64,000 bases of DNA, taken from Taeniopygia guttata (taxonomy: Eukaryota > Chordata > Aves > Passeriformes > Estrildidae). A program made the translations under genes and the position numbers. The stretch spans positions 30,359,001-30,423,000 of the forward strand of contig NC_133064.1 in the NCBI RefSeq assembly GCF_048771995.1, written 5' to 3'. Below are positions 43,737-54,057 of this stretch, one piece after another (within the stretch, counting starts at the first letter, position 1; each line of letters begins with the position of its first letter). The notes beneath the pieces were generated by a model. That model saw only the letters and a program-made list of their open reading frames with translations. It made no database searches and had not been told where the DNA came from.

Positions 43737-46700
43737 TCAGATGCCCCCCCCCTCGGCTCCTCGCAGGCGCCGGGCCAGTTGCAGATCCTTGGGGGAACAG
43801 GGTGACTCGGCGGGCGTGCAGCGAGCAAAGGTACGCGTCTTCCATCATCCGCACCATGAAGGCCTCTGCCGCCTGTGTCATAAAAGCTGAGGGGGTGTCC
43901 CCAAAGCCCCCCAGCATGCTCCAACCCCCACAGCTCTTCCCCCAGGCAGAGACCCCCCCAAAAACACAAACCCAGGGGGCAGGGTTCCTCCAAACCCACC
44001 CACGGGTGACTGGGGGAACTGAAACACTCTGTGCCTGTAAATGTGTGAGGGGAGACCAACACCCAGTGACCCATCCCCAGTCCCCAACAGACCTCAGGAA
44101 TAAGAGACCACCCCCACCACCCAGAGGTCTCTCAGAGGCCCTCTCAACATCCATGGAACCCTGTCCAAGAACCCATAGAGCCCCCCCCCCCCAGCCCATG
44201 GAGACTCTCCTAGACTCCCCCTCAGCTCCCATCACACACACCCAACAAACCTCTCAGCCTAATCCAAGCACCAAAAGAGACCTTCCTGGACCTCCCCAGC
44301 CCTCCAGAGACACCCCCAGCACGCACACACCCCCCTGCAGCAGCCACAAAACCCCCCTCCCCTAACCCCCATGTCCCTTCTCAGAACCCATGAGATCCCC
44401 TTCAGCCCCCTCCCCACCCCCCATGTTCCCTGGATACCCCAGGAGGACCCATAGGACCCCTCCAGCCCCTCTGTGAACCCCCTCCACCACTCCTGAGCCC
44501 TCCAACCCCTACCTCCTGCAGCGCCAGCAGAGCCATGCGCTGCCAGCGGTAATCCACCCCGCGGGTGAAGAGTAGGCAGATCTCCCGCACCTGCAGCAGA
44601 GAGGGCATAGGGAGGAGGCCACATGGCAGCATCGGAGTCACAGGGAGTGCGGGGACACTGGGACAACATGGAGGGGATATGGGGGCATTGGGGACATCCC
44701 GGGCTGGGGCCACCACCATGGCGACACCCTGGAGACACGGAGACGCTGCCCTGGGGACATCCCAGGGACCTGGGGACACCCTTGTTGTCACCCTGGAGAC
44801 ACTTTGGGGACACCCCAGGGACAGGAACACAGGGGACAGGAACACCTGAGGATACACTGGGGAGTGTGGATGTGGGAACACCATGATGGGGACACCCTGC
44901 AGAGATCCCAGGTGGGAGGCAGGGGGGAAGCACCACTCTAGGAACATCTTGGGAACACCCTCAGCCATGGGAACATGTGGACACTCCCCTGGGGACACCC
45001 TGATGGGTGGGAGGGGCACAGGGAACACACAATCCATGAAGGTGACAGGACACAAAAATGTCTGGAACCACAGAAGGACATTGGGGGATATGCAAGGATG
45101 TTGGGAGAGGACAGGCCCACTATGTCACGACGACGGGGAAGATAAGGACATTGGGAGGGCTGGAACAGGGTTGAGCGGGGGCCCTGGGGAAAGGGGGTGG
45201 TGCTGAGGAGTCCCAGGGGGTGATCTGGGGTTCTGGGGGGTAACTTGGTTGGTCTGTAGGGGGTTGGAGGGTCCCAATGGGTTTTAGGGAGGGGGTCAAG
45301 GGGAGGTTGGAGGGTTCCAGGTTGGATTTCAGGGGGCCTAGGGTGGATTTGGGGTTGGATTTTAAGGGGTCCAGTGGATTGTTTGAAGGGTCCCAGTGGG
45401 TATTTGGGAGAATGCTGTGGGGAGCTGAAGGGTCCCAGAGTGGATTTAAAGGCTCTGGGGGAGGTTGCAGGGTCTGAAAATGTTGATCTGGGGTGTTATG
45501 GGATGGATTTGAGGATCCCAGAAGAGGGGATCCAGAGTGGTTTGGAAGATACCAGACAATGTTGGAGGTTCTAGGTGAAACTGGGGGGGGTCCTGGAGGG
45601 GTTTGGGGGTCCTAAGGTAGATTTTATGGGTATCTGAGATGATCTGTGCTGTCCCAGGGGAGTTTGGGAGTCCATGGGGGGCGCTGGGAAGGTTCCGTGG
45701 GGGAAATTGGAGTGTCTGGGGATTTTACGGCGCAGGAGTGTTCATTTTGGGATGTGGGGGGGTCCTTACCAGGCGGGCGAAGGGGCCAGGGTGCAGCAGC
45801 AGGCGGGTGCTGCTCTGGTACCTGCGGATCTCCTGCAATGCCCGCTGACCTGGGCGGCGCCCTGCAGGGGCATTGGATAGGGGTCTGTGGGGGCTTTAGC
45901 AGATCTGTTTGGCCTGGGGAGCACAGATGGGGGGCTCTGAAGGAACATGAGGGGTATAAGAGATCCATAGGGCCTGGCAGAACACAGGTGGCTCTATGGG
46001 GGGCTATAGGGGCTCGGGGGACAGGGGAAAGCTGTGGAGGTTATAAGGGATCTGTAAGGTCTGGGGGGACATTGCAGGTATGAGGGATCTATAGAGAGCT
46101 ACAGTGAGGGCCAATATAGCGGAGTTATAGAGGACAGGGAGTATGAGGGGTTTTGAGGAACAGGGTGTGTAAAGACGTTTGAGGGGTTCCACAGACGGAT
46201 TGGGTGGATACAGACGAGAGATCTCTGTTGGTTGCTCTTGGAGGATAAGGTTTATTCAGGATGCAGAGAGGCCCTGCCTCGAGCTGCTAGACACGGCACG
46301 TGGCCGGGCATGAGGTGATGGGGGAGGGGAGAGACAAAGAGGGTAGCAGGGAATCCAGGAGGAAGTTCCAAGAGGGGAGGGGAAGATCCAAGAGGGCATC
46401 TGGCCCTTCGGGGGCCCCTTATCAAGGGGGGCTTCAAGGTGGGCTGGAACAAGACTTGGGCCAATGGGGTTACAGGCACTTGATGTTTCAGGGGAGGGTT
46501 ACAGGTGTGGGGTGAACCATACATTCTGAGGGGTGAGATGGGACAGTCCATTTGGCTTTTGGACCCCTCTGTAGGTAAGGTTATTGTCCAGCCAGTAGGG
46601 GGCGTTATATTCATCCTGGCTGTACTATTGTGGTTCTTAGTCATATTTATCTATCCTTCCCAACAAGGGTGTAGGGGGTTGTAGCAATGTATCTGAACAA

Positions 46701-47338
46701 CTTGGGCCTCAGTGTGCACCAGCCATACCACTTGTAACTGTTCTTACCAGAATTTTCTCAGGAATTCATCAAGGTTACTAAGACATAAACTGTGCTAAAA
46801 TAAGATTGAAGAAGCTGAGAAACTGCAGGATCAAAAGAACTAGATGACAGAGAACTGTAGAACACCTGCATGGTAACGAATAACGGAAGCTGAGAAGTGG
46901 AGGCAGAGAATGAGGGAACAAGACAAAGACACCAATCAATAAATGTGATCTTAGTAGTCTGTAGAATCTATAAAAGTGTGTGCAATGTAAAGAATATACG
47001 GCTTCTGCTTGGTCATACTGGTCAGTTGTTCAGGAGCCTTGGTTTACACGCAATAGAGAGCTATAGGGGAGAGGGAGTGTGGAGTGACTATAGTGATGGA
47101 AGCATATAGGGGTATCTAGGGCACAGGCTGGGGACGGAGGATAACAATGGGGGAGTCCATAGCAGTGCTCTGGAGGGGATCTAAAAGGGGCTCGATGTGG
47201 GAGGTCCATAAGGGGTGTCTGTAAGGGGTGTCTGTAAGGGGAGTCCCCCGCCCCTCACTCACTGCGTGCCCGTGGCCGGGGCGATGGGGGGGCTGGGGGG
47301 GCGCCACGCCGCCGGGGGGTGGGTTTGGGGCGGGGCAT
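43737..47338 (-). CDS. CENPA: CENP-A, centromeric histone H3 variant (four exons, frameshift in the last)
   Basis: Exons 47338-47263, 45861-45770, 44590-44513 and 43872-43737, all with GT/AG and matching phases (1, 0, 0). CENP-A replaces H3 in centromeric nucleosomes and marks the kinetochore site. Exon 1 starts MPRPKPTPRRRG, a basic, Pro-rich tail. Exon 2 has the alpha-N and alpha-1 start (ALQEIRRYQSSTRLLL). Exon 3 has FTRGVDYRWQ with the Arg-Gly loop-1 insertion that separates CENP-A from H3, then MALLALQE. Exon 4 has AAEAFMVRMMEDAYLCSLHARRVTLFP. There a run of five C (43791-43795) is one longer than the family reading needs, so the frame leaves the conserved end and stops only near 43603; the ordinary frame would end at 43737. 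The coordinates give the family-consistent end. Confidence 0.93.
43791..43795 (-). other. Homopolymer causing the CENPA frame break
   Basis: On the plus strand GGGGG follows ATCCTT. With four bases the reading after FP would give the conserved Lys-Asp and the terminal helix; with five it shifts. Either an assembly error in a homopolymer or a real one-base insertion. Confidence 0.75.
45130..45640. repeat. G-rich degenerate repeats in CENPA intron
   Basis: GGTCCCAG, GGGGTT and GGAGGTTGGAGGGTT phrases recur irregularly with TGGATTT. This is low-complexity intronic sequence without a clear unit length. Confidence 0.5.
46226..46665 (-). mobile_element. LTR-like element in CENPA intron 1
   Basis: Bounded by TGTTGGTTGCTCTTGG and TTCCCAACA, giving TGTTGG/CCAACA inverted ends. 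GTTTATTCAGG near 46250 reads CCTGAATAAAC on the minus strand, a polyadenylation signal near the 3' side. No target-site duplication matches, so the call rests on the ends and the signal. Confidence 0.5.
46688..47052 (+). mobile_element. Possible second LTR-like element in CENPA intron 1
   Basis: An A/T-rich block unlike its GC-rich surroundings, with TATAAAAG near 46972, AATAAA near 46937 and an end GTTTACACGCA. It may be an old solo LTR. No flanking duplication was found. Confidence 0.3.
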
Positions 47339-47720
47339 GGCGTGGCCGAGTCCGCCGCAGGGTCAGGGCGAGTCCAGGCGTCCGGCGGGGCTGGAGGAGA
47401 CCCGACGGCCGGGGAAGGGGGAGTCAGGGCAGACTGAGGTGTCTGGGGCCACTCCCGGGTCCCCCCAAGCCCCCCCTGCCTCTCCCTGCCAGTGACATTA
47501 CGCCCGGGATCTGCAGCTGCCGCCCTGTTCAAACTTCCCGCTGCCCTGCTCAAACCTCTCCCTGCCCTATTCAAACCTCACGCCGCCGCGGCGCTGCTCG
47601 TGACGTCACTTCCCTCCGCGCGCCAATCGGGGCGCGCGACCGCTCTGCGCCGCCGGACTCCGCGACTCGATGGTGCCGCAGCAGCCGGGGTCATTAGCAT
47701 AAATTTGCATGACCCCGGCC
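47339..47720 (-). promoter_or_regulatory. CENPA promoter, CpG-rich, with cell-cycle elements
   Basis: GC-rich sequence upstream of exon 1. Read with the gene, from distal to proximal: an octamer-like ATTTGCAT (47703-47710, plus strand) beside ATTAGCAT, a CCAAT box (47623-47627, plus), a perfect CRE TGACGTCA (47601-47608), then three CHR-like sites 21 bp apart: TTCAAA at 47570-47575, CTCAAA at 47549-47554 and TTCAAA at 47528-47533, which read TTTGAA/TTTGAG on the gene strand. CHR plus upstream CCAAT is the known layout of G2/M genes bound by DREAM and B-MYB-MuvB, and it suits CENPA, which peaks in G2. Confidence 0.6.
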
Positions 47721-47749
47721 CGGGCACCCCGCACCTCGGGGCTCCCAGG

Positions 47750-48780
47750 GTAATCTCTGCTACGGTCCCAGTGTGATCCCTGTCACTCCTAGTGTGGTTC
47801 CCGTTGCTCCCGGTCATCTGCGTGGCTCCAGAAGGATCCCAGTACGATTGCAGTCCCCTGCAATATGATTCTAGGGCTTTCCAATCACTCCCAGTGTGAG
47901 TCCAGTATGATCACAACTGTGAAAAATGCCAATCACTTGGCTTTTAAAATTTTAAAAATTTAATAATAATAAAATTGTTATAAAAATAGTAATACAAATA
48001 GAGTAATAAAATTTAGAGTTAGGACAATTACAAGACAATAAAAAGCAAAGAATTATGGACATGTCTGGATGCTCTCAGACACTAAGTCACGAAAAGCATA
48101 CCTTCTGAACAAAGGAATAACTGTAAAGGCATAACCTGTTGCATATTCATATATCTCATACATGATGCATAAATTCCCTGCAAATTAAGAACTTTTCTGG
48201 GTTTTGTCAGCTTCTTCCCCTTAATCCTGGTGGTTCCATAAAGACGGAGAGAAGGTGGAAGAAAGTTTGTCTTTTCTGATAAGGAGGCAGTAACTTTTTA
48301 TGGGCCCCAAGTCACTGTCATCTCTGTGCAAAGAGTTTCTTGATTATCTCATCTCTTGCTTGAGCTAGTAAAAAAATCCTACACTGCAGAGTTTCTATTT
48401 TAACATTATGTTGTAACCTAAAACTACCTTTAACACACTACTTAAGCAAATTAATACAGCATAACTTTCTAACATTACACATATAATAGTCATTGTAACA
48501 TTTGTGAAAAGCCAATCATAAAATATGCATTTTTCACAACAACTACTCCCAGTATGATCCCTGTCACACCCCCAATGGTCCCAGTCAATTCCTGTCTGTA
48601 CTAGAATGATCCCACTATGATCCCAGTTACTCCCAGTATGACCCCCGTTGCCCCCAGTGTGGTTCCAGTTGCTCCCAGTATGAACCCAGCATGGTCCCAA
48701 GCTGTGCCCTCCTGTATGATCCTAGTTGCCCCAGTTCTGGTCCCAGTACCCCCAGCACGGTTCCAGCATCTTCCATTTGC
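47750..48780. repeat. CCCAGT minisatellite, split by an LTR
   Basis: Phrases like CCCAGTATGATCCCAGTTGCTC recur at 47750-47912 and 48544-48780 with a loose ~30-bp period; similar phrases appear at 49640-49690 and 56890-57130. It is non-coding. Confidence 0.75.
47918..48538. mobile_element. Solo LTR of ERVL type
   Basis: Starts TGTGAAAAATGCCAATCACT and ends TATGCATTTTTCACA, so the termini are inverted copies, with a second inner match (CACTTGGCTTTT against AAAAGCCAATC). The 5-bp duplication ACAAC flanks it (47913-47917 and 48539-48543), as in class III elements. A/T-rich with TAATAATAATAAAA near the start. I recall closely similar LTRs from songbird genomes. The sense strand is not settled. 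Confidence 0.85.
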
Positions 48781-49660
48781 TCCCAGTCTTAAGTAGCCGT
48801 CTGAAGACCCTCACTCATTTGCCTGCCGATTGCCACAAGAAGGAACTCCCTTCCCCCACTGCAGTTCCGGCTTGGAGAAGGCAACAGTGCAGGTGCAGCC
48901 GCTGTACCGTTACGTTCCATTCCGAATGAGGCCCGGCAAGAACTTGGCAAGGATTTGGCAAGGACTTGGCAAAAACCCAGCGTGGACCCAGCACAGAGCG
49001 GCCTACTGCAATTCCTGCTTCACTCTCCACCTTTAAGCTAAATGAACTGTTGGGGTGACTCTGGTGGTCTCTCACTGAAGACCCCTCATCTGCCTCGTTA
49101 CCACCGTGATAGACGGAGATCAAGAACCCTCTCCCCAAGGACTGAGACTGAGACCCCTACCACAGAGAGTGGGGTGGGGGGAAATGACATGACCTGTTCT
49201 TCTCCAGTAACTTCAATGGACTTATTCATCATTGTGTTTGTTCAGCCTGGATGATTTTCTGTAGATACACCTGTTCCCCCCATAGCAATTTCAATAGACT
49301 CTCATTGTTCTGCATGTTCCCCCCTTTTTCCCTCTGTGGACTATAACTGGACCCCTGGGTTAGGTAGGACTTTGGAGACTCTCCCCAACACAGCAAGACG
49401 GATCCCCATCGTCCAGACCAGTGACGACCTCGCCTGTGTTGGTAGCTATTCCCATCCCCTTTTCTCTCTCTCTCCTTTTTATTTCTTTTCTGACCCCATT
49501 ATCACATTTATTGTTTTTTGGCCCTTAATAAAGGTGCATCTGTTGTGATTAAACTGATAGTCCCCTGCTGTTTGTCTTTTGCACTTTGGGATCAGCTAAC
49601 GAACCATCACGACACCCCACTATAAGTGGATCCTGACACCAGTGTGTTTTCAGTTGGCTC
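48780..49660 (+). mobile_element. Possible old LTR or retroelement fragment
   Basis: 48950-48985 has a short tandem GGCAAGGA(C/T)TTGGCAA. 49200-49610 has GGCCCTTAATAAAGGTGCATC, a polyadenylation signal followed by a GT-rich stretch, and an end AACCATCACGACA, which would suit the 3' half of a plus-strand LTR. No left edge or duplication was found. Confidence 0.35.
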
Positions 49661-49879
49661 CCAACATGGTCCCAGTAGCTTCCTGTGCCTCCCAGTACCC
49701 AGTGGGGGTCAGTCAGGGATTACAACTCTTCATGAAACCCATTGAGAGAAGCAGATTGGGGCATTAGTGAACCCATGGTGGCCCAAGTGGGCTTTGGGGT
49801 CTCTTGAGGGTATTGCAAGACCTCCCAGTTTACCCAGTTTTCCCAGTGGGCCACCACACTCCTCATTTGACCCCATCAA

Positions 49880-50183
49880 GCCTCCCAGTTGCCCCTAGTT
49901 GTCGACCCGGGCCAGATGCTGAACAGGACCGGCCCCAACACTGAGCCCTAAGGAACCCCAGCAGTGCCCAGCCCCAGCTGGCTGTGGCCCCATTCCCACC
50001 CCTCCTTGGCCACCAGCCAGGTGTTCCCAGCAAGAGGCACCTGTTCCAGCTGTGAGCTGCAGGTGTTCCAGGGGAGGCAGGGAGATGGAGGCAGTGCCAA
50101 AGGCTTTGCTGAGCTTCAGGCAGACACACCCACACATGTCCAACACCCACTGGGGCCACCTGGGCACAGCAACAGATCAGGTG
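49880..50183 (-). mobile_element. CR1-like LINE fragment
   Basis: On the minus strand, broken frames read LSKAFGTASI, the D/G-mutated form of the LSKAFDTV motif of CR1-type reverse transcriptase, and later QCWGRSCSASGPGR / GSLGLSVGAGPVQHLARV, which lines up with the GSVLGPVLFN region in shifted frames. CR1 is the main LINE of birds. Heavily eroded and cut at the right by the provirus at 50184. Confidence 0.6.
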
Positions 50184-50474
50184 TGTCGCTATAGGACACG
50201 TGAAAGCACAACGCGAGCCACCTGCTAGTTGCAAGGTAAAAGAGAGGGTTTATTTTCTGACTCCAACTTTTATACTTTTCCAAAGGTGACAGTGGATTGG
50301 AGAGTGAATGGGCCACCTCTCCAAAGACATTGGACAAACCACTAGTACATCAAGTTTCTCCACCCCCGTGAAGGAATGCAAAACAATATCTTGTTTATAG
50401 AAATTGTGTGGGAAAGTTTTCTAACATAATGTAAACTCAGAAGGCTTTAGAAAATCTTAAGAATCAGGGCGACA
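50184..50474 (-). repeat. 3' LTR of the class II provirus
   Basis: Edges TGTCGCTATAGGACA and TCAGGGCGACA. On the minus strand TATAAAAG (50267-50274) and AATAAA (50249-50254) are close together. Confidence 0.9.
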
Positions 50475-50552
50475 TCTCAACCTTCTTAGTTTAAAAGAAA
50501 AGGAAAAATGAATAAGGTTCAGTGTCTGTTCATAGAGGAATCATCAGAGTGA

Positions 50553-53263
50553 TCACCCGCCATCGTCTTCAACTGAGTCATCACTCAACGATTCACCCAT
50601 TCGATGCCTTTCAGTTTGGTTATGGCTTCTATGTTGCCCATTGGTCGGATTCTGTCTCTGCGGTTGCAGATCAGGACGAACACACTTTGAAGGTACCCAG
50701 TGTACCCCAGTATCTGTGGACACGCAGGCATACCCATGCCCTGAAGCGATAAGGTCATAGGGACCTTCCCATTGTTTGGTGACTAAATTCCACACTCAAA
50801 CTTTTGCTCGAGGCTGATGTGCCTCGTCTGCAGCCTGCAATGAGAGATGATGATTTAAAATGACAGGGTTATTTGAATTCTGCTGCACTGTAAGATGATT
50901 GATGGTGTACAATGCTTTCTCCAACCGACTGTGAGGGGTGTCACCCTGCATTCCCTGTTTTTGTTTTTGAAGAACCCGCTTCAGAGTACCATGAGCGCGT
51001 TCTACAATAGCTTGGCCAGTTGGAGAATGGGAGATACCAAACTTGTGTGACACACCCCACAACTGCAGGAACTGTGGTACCTGCTGCGATGCCTAAGCAG
51101 GACCATTGTTGGTTTTCACAGCAGAAGGTATGCCCAGAACAGCAAAGGCCTGCCTCCAGTGGGCAATGACATCGCGAGCCTTTTCTCCAGTGTGAGTGGA
51201 AGCCCACATCGCAGACGAGACCGTGTCCACCGTGGCATGCACATATTTGAGCCGGCCAAATTCGGCAATCCGGATGACATCGGTCTGCCAAAGCTCCAAG
51301 GCCCTAAGGCCTCTAGGGTTTACCCCTGCTGGTAGAGGCGGAGCAAGTGCATGGCAGTCGTCACAGGACTCAACAATGCCAGGAGCCTCTGTTGGCGTCA
51401 GCTGAAACTGCTTCTGAAAAGTATGCGCATTCTGATGGAAAAACCCATGCGATGCCTTGGCCTGTGTGAGTGTATCAGGCTGGGGTGCTACCCACGCCGG
51501 ATTAGCCAACTTGTCAGCCCTCGCGTTACCTTCTGCTACAAACCCTGGTAAATTGGTGTGACTTCTCACATGCAGAATGTAAAATGGATGAACACGGGCC
51601 TGAATAGCACACCACAAGGTCTTCAGTAAATGAAACAAGGCAGGGTTACTGACCTCCTTCAAAACCGAGTGACCCAACCGCTGTGCGATATCAGCCACAT
51701 AGGCAGAATCCGTGACCAAATTGAAAGGTTCCTGGGAAAGTCTCTCAAACGCCATAACAGCAGCCCTCAACTCAACCAATTGGGCCGACCCATCCTGATG
51801 ACCTTTCAGAACCTGCCACTCAGATCCGTCCTTCCAAGTAACAATGGCCTTTCCTGTTTTCCCCAAACTGTCAGTAAAGATGGTGGGTCCTTGCACGGGT
51901 TCCTGACTATTTTTGAGCCGCAAAGAGATCTGCGTAGATTTTGCCACCTGCAGTAGCTTGTGGCTGGGCAAATGATAAGTGATCTGCCCTGAAAAATTTT
52001 CCAGAGCACTTTGCAGGGACACACAGTGTGCAAAGCTCCAGTCAAAGTCCTCCCGGGATATGGGGAGTATGATCTTTGCAGGATCCGCACCCATCAATTG
52101 CAAACACCGTTGCCGGCATTTGATTATCAACCGAGCAATCAACTCAGCCAATGTCTTTGCCGTCTTCTGCGGCTGATGGGGCAGGAAAACCCATTCCAAG
52201 ATGTGCAAGGGATCGGACCATTTGTCATTCCATTGACCAATGATACCTGTGGGATGCGAATCTGGAGTGGTAACGAACACAGTGACATCAACGGAAAGAT
52301 CAATGCGATAAACTTGACAGGCAGAAACAGCCTGCTGAACCTTCTCCAGCACCTGACGTGCCTCAGGGGTCAATGTGCGAGGTGATTTTAAATCAGAGAC
52401 TCCTTTCAACAGATCATACACAGGCGACAGATGTGCATCGGTTAGTCCCAAGTATGGACGTAACCAGGTGATGGCACCCATCAGTTTTTGAACATCATTC
52501 AGTGTCTTCACCGAGTGTGCAAATTGCACCTCCTGGTGTTGGATTGTCCGTTCCAGAATTTTGACCCCCAAATACTTCCAAGGAGGTTGCTGTTGAACCT
52601 TTTCTGGAGCCACCTGCAGCCCATGAGCATGCAAAGCATCGAGCAACCGAGGCTGAATCCTCAGCAGCTCATCCTGAGTAGACGCAGCCACCAAGATGTC
52701 GTCCATATAATGATACAGACGTGCATCAGGAAACTGCTTGCGAACTCCAGACAAGGCACGAGCCACATACCGTTGGCATATGACCGGGGAATTACGCATC
52801 CCCTGTGGTAGAACTTTCCATTGATATCACTGTGCAGGCTCATCATTGTCAATTGCTGGCACCGTGAAGGCGAATTTCGGTCTGTCATCGGGATGCAAAG
52901 GAATTGTAAAGAAACAATCCTTCAAATCCACGATGAAGATCAGCCAGCCTGCAGAAAGCATGGTAGGCGATGGAATGCCCTCCTGCACTGTTCCCATGCC
53001 TTCCATGACGGCATTGACCTTCCGGAGGTCCTGTAACAACCTCCATTTCCCAGACTTCTTTGTGATGCAGAAAACAGGGGTGTTCCAGGGACTGTTAGAA
53101 GGCTCCAGATGACCCTGGTCCAGCTGCTTCTGCACCAATTTCCGAAGGGCGATCAGTTTATCTTGAGGGAGGGGCCACTGGTTTTCCCAAACAGGTGTAT
53201 CCACCAGCCACTGTATAGGAGGCGTAGAACACTCTGCGCCCTTCGCTGCAGTAGCCCCCATCA
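50553..53263 (-). pseudogene. pol: Class II Pol with stops
   Basis: Begins after the slip site. Reverse transcriptase: [15 protein letters not shown], then TGA at 52829-52827 just before YQWKVLPQGM, then YMDD (YHYMDDILVA). RNase H: IFTDSLGK, LVELRAAVMAF, LVTDSAYVAD. Integrase: HQNAHTF with CDDCH, LWQTDVI, then KTNNGPA, where the second catalytic Asp is Asn, then TAG at 51095-51093, then AIVERAHGTLKR. The C-terminal domain runs to 50553 (WEGPYDLIASGHG) after a further break near 50796. The enzyme is inactive. Confidence 0.88.
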
Positions 53264-54057
53264 AAAACCCGTCCCGATGCGCACCCCCCACGCAGACAGA
53301 ACATCCCTCCCGCAGAGGTTAGCAGGAGAAGAAGTATCATGAGGCCTAATCCAGGCCTTCTGTCCCTCTGGGTTTGTGACCAGCACGGGCCACTGGCTCA
53401 TATAACGTCGCACTGTTCCCCCCAGGCCTGCGACAGACGTCTCCGCTGGATCCAGGGGCCGGTCCGGAGGCCAGGTGGCAAGGGAGAGAACCGTGACATC
53501 AAAGCCGCTGTCAAGGAGCCCGCGCAGGCGGATCTCTGACGGCGTCGCACCAGGGATGGACAGGGTACACAGCATCTCGGGACGGTCTTTGGTCAGGACA
53601 GCAGTCCAGTGAACTTGAGGCGGCCCAGTGGATCCAAAACCGCCATCACCTCGCGACTGGTCAGCCGTCCTGCGAACAGAAGACTTAAAAGGCACAAGTT
53701 GAGCAAGCCGTGTCCCAATTGGGATTGTAACGGGGGGGTGGGTGTGGAAACCATTGCACAAATCTGCCCTGTGAAGTCTGCATCAATGAGACCCAGGTGC
53801 ACAATGACGCCCTGAAGGGTAGCACTAGACCTCCCCATAAGGAAGGTGCTCATGCCTTCACCCAAGGGACCAAAGGCGTCCAGGGGAACCTTGTGCACCT
53901 TGCAAGAGTCTAAAACGACTTTTGCTGCTGTGCAGACATCCACACCTGCTGACCCGCAGGTGCTGGCGACAAGCTGGCCAAGCAGACCTCCATGGGCTCT
54001 GGGGTCTGGAGAGGAACTTGTGTCTGAGTGCGCCCCCCCTTCGCGCTTCGCTTCCTG
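53261..54057 (-). pseudogene. pro: dUTPase and protease, one frameshift
   Basis: Entered by -1 shift from gag. The dUTPase part keeps motif-like GSAGVDVCTA, GRSSATLQGVIV and GLIDADFTGQI. The frame breaks in the G run near 53730. The protease follows with LLDSGFDVTVLS, in which the usual D-T-G-A reads D-S-G-F, and ends [15 protein letters not shown] before TGA at 53263-53261. dUTPase within pro is typical of betaretroviruses. Confidence 0.83.
53264..53270 (-). promoter_or_regulatory. Slippery heptamer GGGTTTT for pro-pol
   Basis: Minus-strand GGGTTTT with pro codons GGT TTT directly before TGA. A -1 slip enters the pol frame. Canonical X XXY YYZ register. Confidence 0.8.
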
